Numbered from the stretch's first letter, positions 1 to 11,530 are shown. The stretch is DNA of 64,000 bases from Lunularia cruciata (GCA_948567375.1 OX419759.1:28745493-28809492); one strand, 5' to 3'. Notes: generated from the letters alone by a model not told the origin. Program-made: numbers and translations.

Positions 1-1775
1 GGGTTCGGTGGGTGAGAGCATTGGTTGCCCGTATGCCCCGATCCTTTATAGTTTCTACACAAGGGAACATACCTAATTTGCCTTCTTGGCTTGGGACAGT
101 TTGGAGACCAATGTCCCATCGAGCCACAATTATAACAGGCTCCGGGTGCAACATTCTGAGGCCAATTTTGGTTGCTCATTGGTGGTCTTTGTGGAGGAGC
201 ATTGGGGTTATACTCCCTGGGTCCAAACCTTGGACCCTGATACGATGTGCTCGCTTGAGGCTGTACCTCCTGAATTTGGTACACCGCCTCTTTGTCCTTG
301 TCTTGGTTCCATCCCGGAACCCAATCAATTAGCTGCACCAAGAATGCATTACGAGTATTGCATTCTGTGTTGGCGTGGCTGGATTTGCCACATGCGGTGC
401 ACCCCACATTAGATCGTCCAAATGCTGGGGCCTTTCTTTGGTCCTTAGCCCCAATCATCTGGATCTTGAAATCCAAAAACTCCTTAATGAGGGCATCCAC
501 CTTGGTATCCGCCTTATGTACACTCTTTGTTGGAGGAGTCATTGGTTTCTTGCCTCCATGTCTTCTGACTCATTTTGGCTTTGATTCTTCTTCGGATTCC
601 AAAGAAGAGCTTGAAGACGTAAAGGATTCGTCCGAAGACGGGGAGGTGCTGTGCGAAGCTCTCCTTTTGGGCTTCTTGCCTTTCTTCTCCCGATTTCTCC
701 AGTTACCGGCAGAGTGAGAGTGGGCCGCTTCATAACGAGCGACATGTTTGAGTATTTTGTCCAGGGAAGTTACGTTCCTCTCCATGGCAAAGATTCGTAT
801 CTCTGGTGAAAGGCCCCCGAGGAACTAGGTAATGGCTTGGGCATCGGAGTAACCCACCACCCTCGATTGCGTGGGAACTCGGTTCTGTAGTGTCATGAAC
901 CGCTCAGAGTAGTCTCTCAACTTCTCCTTCTTGCCACGGTCCAAATTGTTGAGTGCCGCAAAGACACTCATATCGTAGTCAACTTCCCAAAATCGTTCCA
1001 GGAAGTTGTTTCTCAAGTCTGCCCAGTCCGCTAGTACAAACCCCTTTTGGGTCACATGGGTGTACCAGCTCTGAGCTTTCTTGCAGAGCAGACTTGGGAA
1101 AATTCTCAGTCAATCCGTCAAGTCATGCTCCTTGTTAGCAAAGGAGATGACTTCAAATTCTTTGATGAATTCATTGGGGTCTTCATCTTGTTCTGTCCCC
1201 TTGTACTTCTGATAGGCGTGTCGGGTGACAGGAAGCAAAGTCATCATTCAATGCACTAGGATCAACTGAGGTAATGTGGAACTTGACGGAACGGAAGGAT
1301 TGGCTGGAATTGACGCCGTGTTGTCAGCCTAGGGATTCCAATTCATCAAATTCAAGGTAGGGTCTTCTTTGACAATTTCTGCTATGAGGGTGTCGACCTC
1401 AACCAGAGTGGAAGATTCAGGATCAACACCTTTGATGGGTTCTTCAAAATTCCTTTGGGACAACCGAGGAATCGTTCATAGAAGATGTTGACACTCATCT
1501 TCAGTAAGTGTTCGTGCTGTCTTTTCTCGAACAAAGGTCTTCAAGGAAACAACTTCCTTTATAGCTCTAGGGGAAGTTGGTGTACTAGGCCGCAATGCAT
1601 ATGTTTGCCCACTCGATTCTTTCTTCTTCTTGGGCAGTGGGCAAACATATGCATTGAGATGCAAAGTAGCCTTGCCAACCGCCTTCATGTTTCTTGTGGT
1701 CAAGTTCTCGTAGGGCTTCTTGCACTTCGTGAAGGAGTTGAAACTCCAACGCCTCTCGTTCAGTTTTGTCAACAA
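1..1775 (-). pseudogene. Gag of giant-LTR element A (5' part, broken, runs off window)
   Basis: Read on the minus strand this is the start of a Ty3/gypsy Gag. From 1775 leftwards come a lysine-rich N-terminal part, a capsid-like segment (about 825-1200, containing ADWADLRNNFLERFWEVDYD), a Lys/Ser/Glu-rich stretch (about 570-720), then two CCHC zinc knuckles: one near 360-402 (C-x2-C-x4-H-x4-C, CGKSSHANTEC) and one near 93-141 (CYNCGSMGHWSPNC). The zinc knuckles would bind the element's RNA during packaging. The same protein, in the same order, is coded by element B at 23360-25500. Several in-frame stops break it (for example just before 1476, near 825 and near 570), so it is a pseudogene. It lies directly downstream of the primer site at 1928-1944 and LTR A, as a gag should. 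The C-terminal part and pol lie beyond base 1. Confidence 0.85.
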
Positions 1776-1927
1776 TGGATGGGATGTTCAGACGTTCATC
1801 TTCTTCACGCTGAAGTGCTCATCTTCAAGCTCTCTCTTCCTATTGTTCTCTCAATGCAGACATTCATATTGCGTTGATACCCAGTTTCCAATTTGGCTTC
1901 GTATTCTTCCACTTCCGAGATTTGTAT

Positions 1928-1944
1928 CCCCGGCAGCGGCGCCA
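1928..1944 (-). promoter_or_regulatory. Primer binding site of element A, tRNA-Asp type
   Basis: The minus strand reads TGGCGCCGCTGCCGGGG, close to the complement of the 3' end of plant tRNA-Asp (TGGCGCCGTTGCCGGGG as I recall it). It sits 7 bases inside the LTR end (TTGTCACA at 1952), where minus-strand cDNA synthesis would be primed. The same site occurs in element B at 23273-23289. Confidence 0.85.
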
Positions 1945-2648
1945 AAAATCATGTGACAACCCGGCAAATATCACTTTTGCGGTAATCGGGTAAGTAAAGT
2001 TTGTTCCCGCAGAGATACAAGTCAAAAATGTCCAAATACAAAGCAAAGTAACAATTTCAGTTCTTCTTGGTTGCGTCTTTAATCTCTCAGGTAGAAACCA
2101 CACCTAGAAGAGAGTAACAAGTACTGACTTGCAGTCTTGTCACGAATTCACACTCCTTAATCACAAATCCTTCAATTCTTTCCAAACAATCTTGATTGTG
2201 ATGATTCAGGCTCTCCCAAAAATGGCACTTCACTGCAAAACTACTTCGGCTCAAAATTGTGTTCCACCCCTCCACTGAAGGCACAACTTCCTCGATCAAA
2301 ATTGCTTCACATCAACTTTGCATTGCACTCACAATTGCAGAATACTACCAACATCCAACAAGCACTATGACTTGCACTTCGAATTTCTCCACACACTCAC
2401 AAACACAATCACAAAGTTGATACTTGGAATCAAGCTCAAGCGACGAGCACTATTTCACAACACTTTGCTTTATCTATTCTCAGAAATTATAAGCATTGAA
2501 TAACATTTGACTGCAAATGCCACTCTTAAGTAGTGAATCAATCGTCAGTTCTAACAACTATACCGTTCTACAACAACTCTTCTAACCTACAGATCCAAAA
2601 TGACAATGCACCTCTTCATATCTACCTCTTCAAATCTCAAATCTGTTA

Positions 2649-4976
2649 CTACTCCAATCCGATGTATACTTCATCCTTGGCTTTCAAACCCAAACCCAAA
2701 GTAATCTTACTTCCTACTACATTTTCCTCGGGTTTCAGATCTTCTTCTTCTTCTACCAGATCCAACAATTCTCTTTCCTGATCTGAAATTCCACTAATGG
2801 GTAATCTATCTAACTCATTATCTCCCGACCCACTCTTCTCTAATGTCTCTGAGGGCAACTCCAAAGACATTTGGACTCCTATGTTATCTACTTTGGGTTT
2901 TGCTCTAACATCTTTCTAAAGTTTTTCTAGCTCTACTTTCACTAAGTCTAATCTAATCAAAATGTTATCCTCTACCTCCAAAACCTTTTTGTCTACTTGA
3001 GTTCTTAATTTGATTAACAAGGCATTCATCTCAATGTCCTTCGCTTGTCTTCGCCTTGTCTCCTGCACCAACAACTTCAACTCGTGCAGACGTGCTTCTT
3101 CAATTCAAATGCTAGCTTTTGTACTTAACATCACGTTCACCCTGAGGACTACCTCCTTCAATGGCTCCAATCTTGTCTTCCTTTCTTGTTCCCGATTTGC
3201 AAGCCATTCTTCTTGGTACATCGCCAACTCTGCCTCGAACTCGGCTTTCACCGTCTCCTTCTCCTTCTCCTTCTGTACAACTTTCTCTTCCTGATTACGA
3301 AGTAACTCTTGTAATCTTTCTTCTTCTCTATACCGCACAGCCAACTCTCATTGCCAGAGTTGCTTCTTCTCCTCCTTACTCTTCATCACTCTATCAAGCT
3401 CTTGATCCTTCGCTGCTACCCTCGCTATAGCATGGATAAGCTCTACTCTTGAATCAGCAAACTGCTGCTTCAAGATTTCGTATTCAACTACCTGTCTCTG
3501 TCTTGCTATGTCACTCTTCCTTGCCAGATCTTCTTGATAGCTCACTTCTCTCTTCAGGTCTTCAATTACCTGAGTCTTCACTTCTACCTCCGCTCGTAGT
3601 ACTTCTCTCTCCTCCTCACCTCGGGTTACACTCCTCTTCAACTCCAAGTTTTCTTCTTCTAATCTTGCTACCACCTACAATATAGTCTTTACCTCTGGAC
3701 AAGTTGACTGCATCTCCTTCTTCTTGTGCTCCAACTTCACCAACAACGGGCACACTACCTCTTGCAGGTACTCCACTCCATCACTGGCAACTTCTTCCTC
3801 CCGCGGAGTGGTCTCTCTTTTCTCCTTGTGTTCTCTTGATACTTGCCTTCTTCTCTGGAGTCTTCGTATCGAGATTGATGCCTCACTGCCCAAGCTTTCT
3901 TCTACCTCTGCCTTCACTCTACTCGGCCCCGCCTCACACTTCGCCTTACGTTGCAAGCAAACTCCTTGCTGTATTGCAATCTTCTTGTCCTCTGGCACTG
4001 GTACTTTATCTTCCAACGCTGTATTGTCTTCGGCTTCTACCTTGGCTTGCACTTCTTCTTCATATTCTTCAGCCGTTGGTGCCGAGGTCATCTCTCCACC
4101 GTCTTCACTATCACTGCGAGTATCTCCGCTCTGTAGTGTCAGCTCAAGTTCCTCCTCATGTTCCGAGTCCTCTATTTTGAGCTCGGCCTTGCCTTCTGAG
4201 TCTTCATCTTCTGACTCAATTACTACCATTCCTTGCCTCAAGTTACTTCTCTGCATCTTCCGAGGTTTCTTGCTTTCTTTGGCTTCTGCTTGCCAAGTCC
4301 TCTTCTTCGTCGGGGTACTCACTACGACTTCCATGTTTTTCCCTATCTTTGCGTAGTAGTCGTCCGTGCTCCAAATTTGGAGAATATATTGCTGCTCCTC
4401 GACATCGACCTCCTTCCGCACATCAGGATGGAAGTGCGACACCATCTGCTTCCGCACATCAGGATGGAAGTGCGACACCATCTGCTTCCGCTCCGCCGAG
4501 TTCAGCAAATTGAGCCCAAGGTAGAAGTGTGTTGCAAATGGCACAATGTAATGTGAAGGCAACTTATCCCGCATAATCCACACCATCTACCTCGTTCTCC
4601 TGTGAAAACACCTCGCCCAATTTATAGGCTCTCCTGCAAACAACTTATGGAAGAACACCGCTTGGTGTTTCATCACATAAGTCGTTCTCTCCGGCTTCAA
4701 GATTGCCATGAGAGCACTCATGATCCCTCTCTTCACTGGATCCTTGTAACTCTTAACCTTGTACACATTCTTCGTTCTCTTCGATGAGAAGGCATCTCTC
4801 ACCTCCTGAGTTTCTTGGGCTATCTCTCCTTTCTCCAAGAACGTGGCTCCCTGCTCCGAGCCCACCTCCTTCCCGAGTACGAGTCTCCAATCCGACTCTG
4901 TCCAGCGAGCCGGATTTCCTCTCTTCCCTTCTTCCTCAGGTCCATCGAGACACTTACTCTTGATGATTTCTGTCAT
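2649..4976 (-). pseudogene. LTR-internal ORF of LTR A: coiled-coil protein with a conserved N-terminal domain
   Basis: One reading frame of 776 codons runs from ATG at 4976 to the stop at 2649 with no frameshift, broken by about five stops (for example 4587-4589, 3675-3677, 3348-3350). By comparison with LTR B most are single changes from CAG, CAA or TGG. The first ~200 residues form a globular-looking domain containing DPVKRGIMSALMAILKPE and IVPFATHFYLGLNLLN. An acidic, Ser/Glu-rich linker follows, then a long Lys/Glu-rich coiled coil (VCPLLVKLEHKKKEMQ, RLEPLKEVVLRVN), and a conserved tail ending near VVGSKITLGLGL. A 12-residue in-frame duplication lies at 4413-4484. I do not recognise the family and assign no function. 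It is neither gag nor pol. Homologues sit at the same place in LTRs B, C, D and F. Confidence 0.85.
4413..4484 (-). repeat. 36-bp tandem duplication inside the LTR A ORF
   Basis: Two identical 36-base units (4413-4448 and 4449-4484) code for a doubled 12-residue unit, KQMVSHFHPDVR. LTRs B, C and F have a single copy at this place, so the duplication is private to LTR A and keeps the frame. Confidence 0.9.
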
Positions 4977-5276
4977 GAATCATGGAAAACTTACGTTCCA
5001 ATTCCATGCCAGAAATGTGATCCAAAGTTGGCTCAAGACTTCGATCCTTGCTATCACATCTTATCTTTGAATTGCATGATTTCTCACTGCAAATTTGGAG
5101 TTCTTCTTTCCTCCTCCCATCTCTTTTACTTTCTCACTTTCTCTCGATTTCACTCTTGCGACTTCTCCCTTGCGCACTAACACGAGTCCAACTCTATTTC
5201 CCTTTCCCCAATCACCTGCAAGACAACTCCTCAACGGCAAAGGAAAATTGCTCGATATTTCGTCGTTGCAGTTTTG

Positions 5277-5286
5277 ATTTTTATAG
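5277..5286 (-). promoter_or_regulatory. TATA box of LTR A
   Basis: The minus strand reads CTATAAAAAT, about 390 bases after the LTR start and about 300 bases before the ATG of the LTR-internal ORF. LTR C has the same TATAAAAA at 35067-35074, at the same offset. LTRs D and F have ATATAAAA-type boxes near 33960-33970 and 49121-49131. The conserved place makes this the likely element promoter; the start of transcription is inferred. Confidence 0.7.
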
Positions 5287-5671
5287 AGTTGTGCTTCTTT
5301 GTCTTCCATCACTTTGAGTTCCTACCAAGAAATCACACCTCCAACATGCACCTGTCACTGTCAATCAACCTTCGCGCGTGTGAGCTGCCAGTTTTCAAAC
5401 GGCCCCTTCTTGAATTTCTTGCCCCGACAAAAGGTTGTTAGACTGTCTTCGCCTCGGATTGAGCTCCCCCCGATCCAAAGACAATTTACTTTGTATTGTA
5501 TGCTGATAGGGCATTTCCGAGTACTTCACCTTATGACCCAAAGTCATTTTACTTTGGGTTTCATCTCAAAGACTCTTTTCTTTGCTTTCTTTGGCCATAC
5601 AAGTGCAATCCGACTTCTCTACACAACTTCTTCTCCTTTATTGTGAAAAAACAAAAAATGTGGGCACCACA

Positions 5672-6546
5672 TTTGTCAAGCTTGAAGGGAATGGAAGGTC
5701 TGAGATTTTCCTCACCTTCTTAGGATCAACTGCTATTCCATCCTTGGAGATGATGTGCCCCAAAAGTAGACCTTTTTCACATCCAAAAATGCACTTCTCT
5801 AGGTTGAGTGATGCATTTGCCTCATCCAAGCATTGCAAGACCTTGATTTGGTGCTCAAAGTGCTCCTCCTTGCTCCCATAGACACAAAAGTCATCAATGA
5901 ATTCTCTCACAAATTTCCCAATCAAAGGTTCAAAAACCTTGTTCATGAACCGTTGGAATGTGGCTGGAGCATTGCAAAGCTCAAAAGGCATGACCTTGAA
6001 AGTGTAAGTTCCCAAAGGTGTGGTGAACGTGGTGAGTTGTTGATGCTCTGCTGTAATCTTGATTTGGTTATATCTATTATAACCATCTCCAAAATAGTAC
6101 CTCTCATGACTTGCAACCTCTTCAAAGATCTCATCAATGAATGGCAATGGGTAGTAGTCCTTCTTGCTAATAGCATTGAGCTTCTTGTAATCCACACATA
6201 CCCAAAGCTTGCCATTCTTTTTCTTCACAATGACAATTGGAGACACCTATTCCAAATTCTCTACCCCAAAGAAAAATCCAGCCTCCTTGAGCTGATCAAT
6301 CTCCTCCTTCACAACCAAAGATATTGGTGGGCTAATGCAATGTTTCTTTTGGCAAATTGGTCTTGCATGTGACTCCACCTCTATCTTGTGCTCCTCCAAG
6401 GTGACTTCCTTCAAATCCTTGTAACTAAAAGCAAACACATGGATGAACTTGTGGAAAATCTCCTCAAATCTCACCTTCTCCTCCTTGGTAACATTTGGGC
6501 CATACTTGAGGGTAGCAAGCCTTCTCTCTATCTCCTCAAGTGTCAA
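5672..6546 (-). pseudogene. Reverse transcriptase fragment of element G
   Basis: Minus-strand Ty3/gypsy reverse transcriptase. It begins at 6546 with the stretch before RT (EEIERRLATLKYGPNVTKEE), continues through VSPIVIVKKKNGKLWVCVDY, YYPLPFIDEIFEEV, the catalytic FIDDFCVYG (complement near 5880-5897), and GLLLGHIISKDGIAVDPKKV, then stops abruptly at 5671 where LTR A begins. A stop at about 6247 separates two in-frame halves. RNase H and integrase are missing because element A inserted here; they should lie left of the window. The enzyme would copy the element RNA into cDNA. The rest of G continues at 6547-7918 and 17833 onwards. Confidence 0.88.
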
Positions 6547-6952
6547 TGGTGATTTTTTGGGTCCTTCAAAACCTCTTGCTTAGGTGCAAAATCCATAGCA
6601 CACAAGGGATACACATTTAAATCAGATTCAGATTCATCTTCCTCCGTGAAAGTCTCCTCTTACAGGCTTGTGTCCACACCTGAAGCTCCTTCTTCAGAAT
6701 ATGACTCCCAATAATTAGAAGATGGTGTACCTGAATGTGAAGTGTTGGTGGTGTTAATCATAGGAGCTGTGACCTTGTGATTTGATGGCCCAATCCTCAA
6801 GTACCCTTTGTGCCACTATCAGTTGTGTGTGCTGCTCTCAACCATGGCCTCCCAAGAAGTAAGTCATAGCTTGAATCCATCAAGACTTAGAAAGTCATGA
6901 GATTTTGAACTCCCATAATTGAAACTACCACTTTATCTATCACCCCTACTGG
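6547..6952 (-). pseudogene. Protease-to-RT connecting region of element G, decayed
   Basis: This stretch joins the Gag/protease part of element G to its reverse transcriptase. No ORF of note is open in it. It must hold the rest of the aspartic protease domain, but the reading frame is broken and I cannot place the catalytic motif with confidence. Confidence 0.5.
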
Positions 6953-7918
6953 TCAAACTTGTTGCTTGTTTTCCATGCTCACCACAAATGTTGAAGGTCT
7001 TGAGTGTATCATACCCAACTTTTTCATCAACCTCTCTGACATGGCATTCACTGCTGATCCTCCACCAACCAATGCATCCTTGATGTTGTGATCATTCACT
7101 CTCATATCAATCTTAGAGGTATATTCACAAGCCTCCCATGGTGCTAGCTTGGCATCCACCACCCCCATTGATACAGGAGCTTTTGCCTTCTTCTTCCTCT
7201 TGCTCCTTATAGAACTCAAACCACCTCTAAGCTCCTTTCTCAAGGTAGGGTTCAAAGCAATCAATTGGTCCACTATGATGTTAGCCTTGTGACTACCAAC
7301 ATCCTTCAACACAGTGTAGTTCCATTGTTGCTTTGAAATCAAGAAATCCTCCATCCCCAACTTCTTCCTTGGAGTCTTGGTTGTTGATGGTGTTGATGTG
7401 CAAGTGTTCTTGGTAGACATTGGAGTATCCTTGCTTGGAATAAATCCTTGAGAAGAGTGAACATCCTCTGCAAAACAAGCTCTCTTCTTCTCTTGTGCCA
7501 AAAGCTCCAAATTAAGACCCTTGGAGTTTGAGCACTCTCCCTTCTCATACTTGCTCTCAACCACATCTATGGATGTTATCTCCTTACATTTGTTTTGATG
7601 AGGAGCCATTTGGGTTTCACTACCTCCCTCTTTCCCTCTTTTGGCTCCCTCATAACCCCTTCCTCCATGGTAAGTGGAAGTGGGGCAATTTCTTTGGATA
7701 TGGCCTCTTCCTCCACAACCAAAACAATTTCTATCATTGAAATTGTTGGCTGGTTGGCCTCCTCTATATGGATAGTTTCCATAACTCCTAGGCCATCTCC
7801 CTACATTCTGATCCACCTCTCTCTTCTCCCATAGTTGCACCACATTGATCTTGAGATCCGCAAGTTGTTATGTGATGGTTTGAAGTGGATCCTTTGGTAG
7901 AGGTGCAAGAATTGGAGC
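6953..7918 (-). pseudogene. Gag C-terminal half and protease start of element G
   Basis: Minus-strand continuation of the Gag that starts at 18487 and is cut by element H. It holds one CCHC zinc knuckle, CFGCGGRGHIQRNC (near 7690-7735), flanked by Gly/Arg-rich sequence. A linker follows, then the start of a retropepsin-like region with LIALNPTLRKELRGG and a following IDMRVNDHNIKDALVGGGSA, where DALVGGGSAVN occupies the usual place of the D-T/S-G active site. The canonical DTG or DSG is not seen. It ends at a stop at 6953. Joining this piece to 17833-18487 restores an uninterrupted Gag reading frame across the H insertion. Confidence 0.8.
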
Positions 7919-8366
7919 TGTCACGCCATTTGTAGTTCCGCATCTAGATGCTCGGACACTGGAGTTTCAGTGATAGTAGTTAGAGTTATTCTAGCAGTTT
8001 CTCAGAGAGTAATTTCAGACGGTTAGATTTTGTGTTTGGGGTATTGACTTCACGGTGGGGCCCACCGTCACTTTGCACCGTTTGCACCGTCAAGTGTGCC
8101 ATCAGCGGGGCCGTTAGGGTTTCAGTGCTAGCTCGAGTCCAAGGGGTATAGTTTTGAAGTGAGCTCCAAAGAGCTCACTTCTCTGATGTTGAGCCTTTGA
8201 GTTCTTGGCTATGGTGGACAGAGGCCGGCGAGCGTCACCTGGATTCTCTATGCTTGAGTGGGTGTGGCTTGACTGTAATCAGTGCCCAGTTGTTGGCAGT
8301 TTATAGAGTGAGAGATCAAGTACTAATCTGAGTTGAGTTGACTTGAGAGTGTTAAGCAATCTGATT
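7919..8366 (+). repeat. Terminal repeat A1 of element H
   Basis: A 448-base 5' terminal segment, from TGTCACGCCATTTG to GCAATCTGATTA, matching A2 (17278-17726) almost base for base. It is followed directly by the leader (CATCAGAGAAG), which only weakly resembles a tRNA-Met primer site. It lacks the 105-base B segment that completes the repeat at the 3' end. H2 starts at the same base, as TATCACAACATTTGTA in its own orientation. Confidence 0.9.
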
Positions 8367-9562
8367 ACATCAGAGAAGTGAAGTCAGTGGGAAATCGGGT
8401 GCAGGAACGTTGAGTGTTGGTGGTATCTCCAAGCTTGGTGGATCATGGTAGCTCGATTCAAGTTTTGTGTTTCCCTAGTGTGCAGAAGCTCGTTCAAGTG
8501 ATGCAGATTTGGCAATTAGGCGGACAGTGTGCGGAAGCCCTGGCCAAATTTCGAGCAAAGAAGGAGCAAATTTTGAGCAGTGTTGTGATTTTGAGTTTAG
8601 GAGGTGAAGGCATGACCAATTTGCTGCAAGTTGGGCTTAGAAAGTCAAATTGAAGGTGAAGTTGGGAAGCTCTTCTCATGAAATTGTGATTTGGAAAAAC
8701 CCGTTTTGTCAATTTAGCTCGAGTGGAAAGTTAGCGGGGGATTTGGCGGACAGCCATCTTTAGGGTTTACGTCAGATTCTGGGCCAGATTTGGAGGAGTT
8801 TTTGCTGTTTGGCCAGATTTGGAGGAGTTTTGCAGATTTGGAGAAGTTTTGCCAATTTTGGAGGAGGTTCGAAGTGGCAACAAGAAAGGCCTCATTTGGC
8901 TGAATTTCGGCGTTTAGAGGCTTCAAGGCATAAGGCTGTGGGCTATGAGAGGCTACGAAGGCCTAGAAGGGCCAGCAAGCCAGCTTGCTAGCGTGAGGCT
9001 AGCTAGTTTAGAGTAGATCTTGGTCACTGGTTGGCAAAATCTGCCTTTCTTGCTAGATTGTGCGCAACAGGGTTTGACCCCTAAATCTCTTGTTTCTAGA
9101 CTGGTGCCCTAGCCAACTGGTCCACCCTCACTTGTTGTCATAGTGATTGTGCCACTGTTATCTATACACATGTAGCTTTGGCTAGGAGAGGCAGTTTGAT
9201 CCCATTCTTGGTGATCCTGGTAGCTTAGGACTTAGATACGAACTACTCTTATGTCAAATGCCAAATGGTGGCAGAGTCAGTCTCGTGTTGTGTTATGAGA
9301 TAGAGGGTTTTTGTTTAGATTTCTTGTGATTGGATCCCCTCCATTCTTTGCTTCTTGTTTGTGCACCATGTTTGTGTGAGGTGCCCTGACTTTTGAGCGT
9401 TGGTGCTCTGGTGTGCTCTCGGTGGTGAGGTTGGAGTGATGACCAGTCAGACTACCTTTGTTTCTCTCCAATGAGGCAAGAAGTGATGACCTGCAGACCG
9501 TGAGAGTGCGTGTTATGATGGCAGGTTACAGGTTGCCCTTCCCCTAGTGTAGTTATCTCGGT
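8367..9562 (+). other. Untranslated leader of element H
   Basis: About 1.2 kb with no convincing coding sequence. It holds a short imperfect tandem repeat near 8790-8850 (GGCCAGATTTGGAGGAGTTT units) and an antisense tRNA-like segment at 9061-9127. The H2 leader (about 42420-43870, minus) is collinear with it, so it is part of the family rather than a late insertion. Confidence 0.65.
9061..9127 (-). other. tRNA-like segment with A and B boxes, antisense in the H leader
   Basis: Read on the minus strand this begins GGTGGACCAGTTGGCTAGG (A-box-like, 9108-9126), passes through a possible anticodon arm, and ends with GGGTCAAACCC (B-box-like, 9070-9080). The H2 leader carries the same segment at 43031-43098 (plus strand, again antisense to the element) with a perfect B box, GGTTCAAACCC. 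The acceptor ends do not pair well, so this is a tRNA-derived or SINE-like remnant rather than a working tRNA gene. Confidence 0.6.
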
Positions 9563-9594
9563 TTGAGTTACATGAGTGGGTGGTGCTTAGTTAG

Positions 9595-9657
9595 TATTGG
9601 CACTTGGTGGTGTTGGCACGTGGTGGTGTTGGCACGTGGTGGTGTTGGCACTTGGTG
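9595..9657 (+). repeat. 18-base minisatellite in the H leader
   Basis: About three and a half copies of an 18-base unit, TTGGCACGTGGTGGTG plus a variable pair, differing by C/T at one place. It lies upstream of the gag start. Confidence 0.85.
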
Positions 9658-9739
9658 GGGTACTTGCGGTTGCAACTTGCGGTTGCAGTTGGTGGTTCGG
9701 ATTTGCTGTTGTGGTTACTTTGTCACAACGGACTTCTTT

Positions 9740-11530
9740 GGAGATTCCAAAGGAGTTAGCCCTGCAGTACACAATGGGTTTACTTGGAGTGGTGCTCAGT
9801 ATCAGCTTGTATCTTAGGTCCTAGTGAGGGAGGAGATTGACTCTGAGTTGGAGTTTGACACAAGAGTTGATTCACTTGAGAGTGCACTTGGTGTGTCCGC
9901 ACTATTGTTGTGGGACATGGACGAGATTTATGAGGCCTCCAAAGGCCCTAGGCATTACTCTGGTATAGTGGGTACCATTGAGTTAGATGACTTCATCCAG
10001 GAGTTTGATAGTTGGTGTGATCTGCAGCAGATGCGGAACCCAACTTTGTTCACACCCTTCATGGCATGGAAGGGGTTGTTTCAGCACTTGGAGGGTCCAC
10101 CGATGGATGACTACCATGAGTTCAAGAGAGCTCATTTGGAGGAGATTGAGTTATGGAGACAGTATTGGTCTCCACACTATGTCTCCATCACTTCAAGCTC
10201 GGTGGCCAGGAGTAGATCGGCTATACCTATGAGTTCTAGCTCAAGTAGTGTTGGTGGAGCTAGTGGAGGTGCACTAGCTGGAGATAGTGCTACTACGATT
10301 GGAGGTACCGCTGCAAGAGGTGGTGTGGTATCGGGGTTTAACCCCATGGTGGAGTTCTTTCTATGTTTGAGGCAAAACTACCAGGGAGTGCAGACTGACA
10401 AGCTGAGGAGCTTGCAAGAGTTCCAGCGGAAGGCTAGAGAGAGCCTACACGAGGCATACACTTGCATGAGGCGGCTGATCAGTTTCACTCAGGGAGTTAC
10501 TGAGGCCCAGGCAGTCCAATTTTGGTATGGGATACTGGACAAGTTACAATGTAGAGTTCGTGATGCTACGTTGTTGTAGGCTACTTCGCCCACTTTGGCA
10601 GTAGTCTTTGGTTTGGCTGAGCATATTGAGCTCAATATGGTGGAGGAGAGAGTGGTGACATTTGGATTTGGTAGGGAGACCTCATCCACAGTTGTGACTT
10701 CTTCTAGAGTGCAGCAGAGTGCACCATGCCTAGTTGGTTTTAGAGGATAGGGTGGACAGCCCAGATCCTATGGAGCGAGTGGAGGGCCTAGTGGAGTTAG
10801 ACCCTTACCCTCATTTTTGAGTCAGCAGCAGCCAGTGAGTGGTGGTGTTGCTTGTTGGACTTGTGGTGGACCTCACTATAGGAGAGAGTGTACTCAGGGC
10901 AGCGGACCTGATACCTCTGGTGCATCACAGCGAGCACAAAGGCAGTGTGAGCATTGCCATAGATTTGGTCACACAAGTGACCGGTGTTTTGACCTACACC
11001 CGGAGTTATGGAGTGGTAGGGCTGCTATGGCAGGTAGTAGAGGAGCTCCAATTCATGGAGGACGAGGTGGTAGAGGTGGTGGTAGAGGATCTACACCTAG
11101 TAGGGGTGCAGTACCTGCCCTTACTTCTGACACAGCTATGGCTACTCGGATTGAGTAGTTGGAGCAGAGATTGGCTAGTATAGCTATTGCTCAAAGGAGA
11201 TCAGATTTGGGTGCTGAGGCTTCCACCTCATATGCTGGTGATAGAGATGCTTTGGACTTCATGTGCGGAGCAGCACAGGTGGATGCATCTACAGCAGTGA
11301 CTAGGAGTGCAATACTTGCTCCAGAGCCTAGAGGAGCATCAGTGGAGTTGGACCCACAGAGAGGAGAGGTTGGGAGACAGGTCAGACTTCCCCAGTCTTT
11401 CATGCTATTTGAGGCATTACAGACAACGTCCATGGTTCCTAGACGTCCCAGTATAGGTGTGGTAGGTGGTGATGGATTACATGATGGACTACCTACTAGT
11501 CAACCACTACACAAACTGAGTCTAGCATGA
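9740..11530 (+). pseudogene. Gag of element H (capsid and two zinc knuckles)
   Basis: One frame runs from about 9740 to 11530 with stops at 9815-9817, after 10579, near 10750 and before 11159. At the first stop H2 reads GTQYQLVSQ where H has GAQYQLVS then TAG, so the real start lies upstream of 9824. The capsid region holds SALLLWDMDEIYEASKGP, MDDYHEFKRAHLEEIELWRQ and FWYGILDKLQCRVRDATLL, typical of the retrotransposon gag domain. Two CCHC knuckles follow: CWTCGGPHYRREC (about 10852-10890) and CEHCHRFGHTSDRC (about 10948-10987), then a Gly/Arg-rich stretch. It would form the virus-like particle and bind RNA. In H2 the frame continues into protease; in H a short deletion near 11503 shifts it. 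Confidence 0.85.

Larger units (their letters stand above)
1952..5671 (-). repeat. Giant LTR A (5' LTR of element A, about 3.7 kb)
   Basis: In element orientation the LTR starts TGTGGTGCCCACA at 5671 and ends GGGTTGTCACA at 1952. The limits are fixed by the tRNA-Asp primer site just inside its left end, and by the abrupt break in the reverse transcriptase of element G at its right end (5672). The same termini bound LTRs C, D, E and F. Inside are a TATA box (5277-5286) about 390 bases from the start and a long sense ORF (4976-2649), leaving about 700 bases after the ORF. At 3.7 kb it is long for an LTR. The flank at 5672-5676 is TTTGT; the matching target-site copy would be outside the window. 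Confidence 0.9.

Noticed and set aside
3724-4356. A 210-codon plus-strand ORF, Ser-rich
   Set aside because: It is the antisense shadow of the coiled-coil ORF in LTR A. The minus-strand frame is the one conserved in other LTRs.
9061-9127. A functional tRNA gene
   Set aside because: The acceptor stem does not pair and the same segment sits inside a decayed element in both copies; kept only as a tRNA-like remnant.
9595-9657. CRISPR-like short repeat array
   Set aside because: The units are directly adjacent with no spacers and lie in a eukaryotic element; it is a minisatellite.
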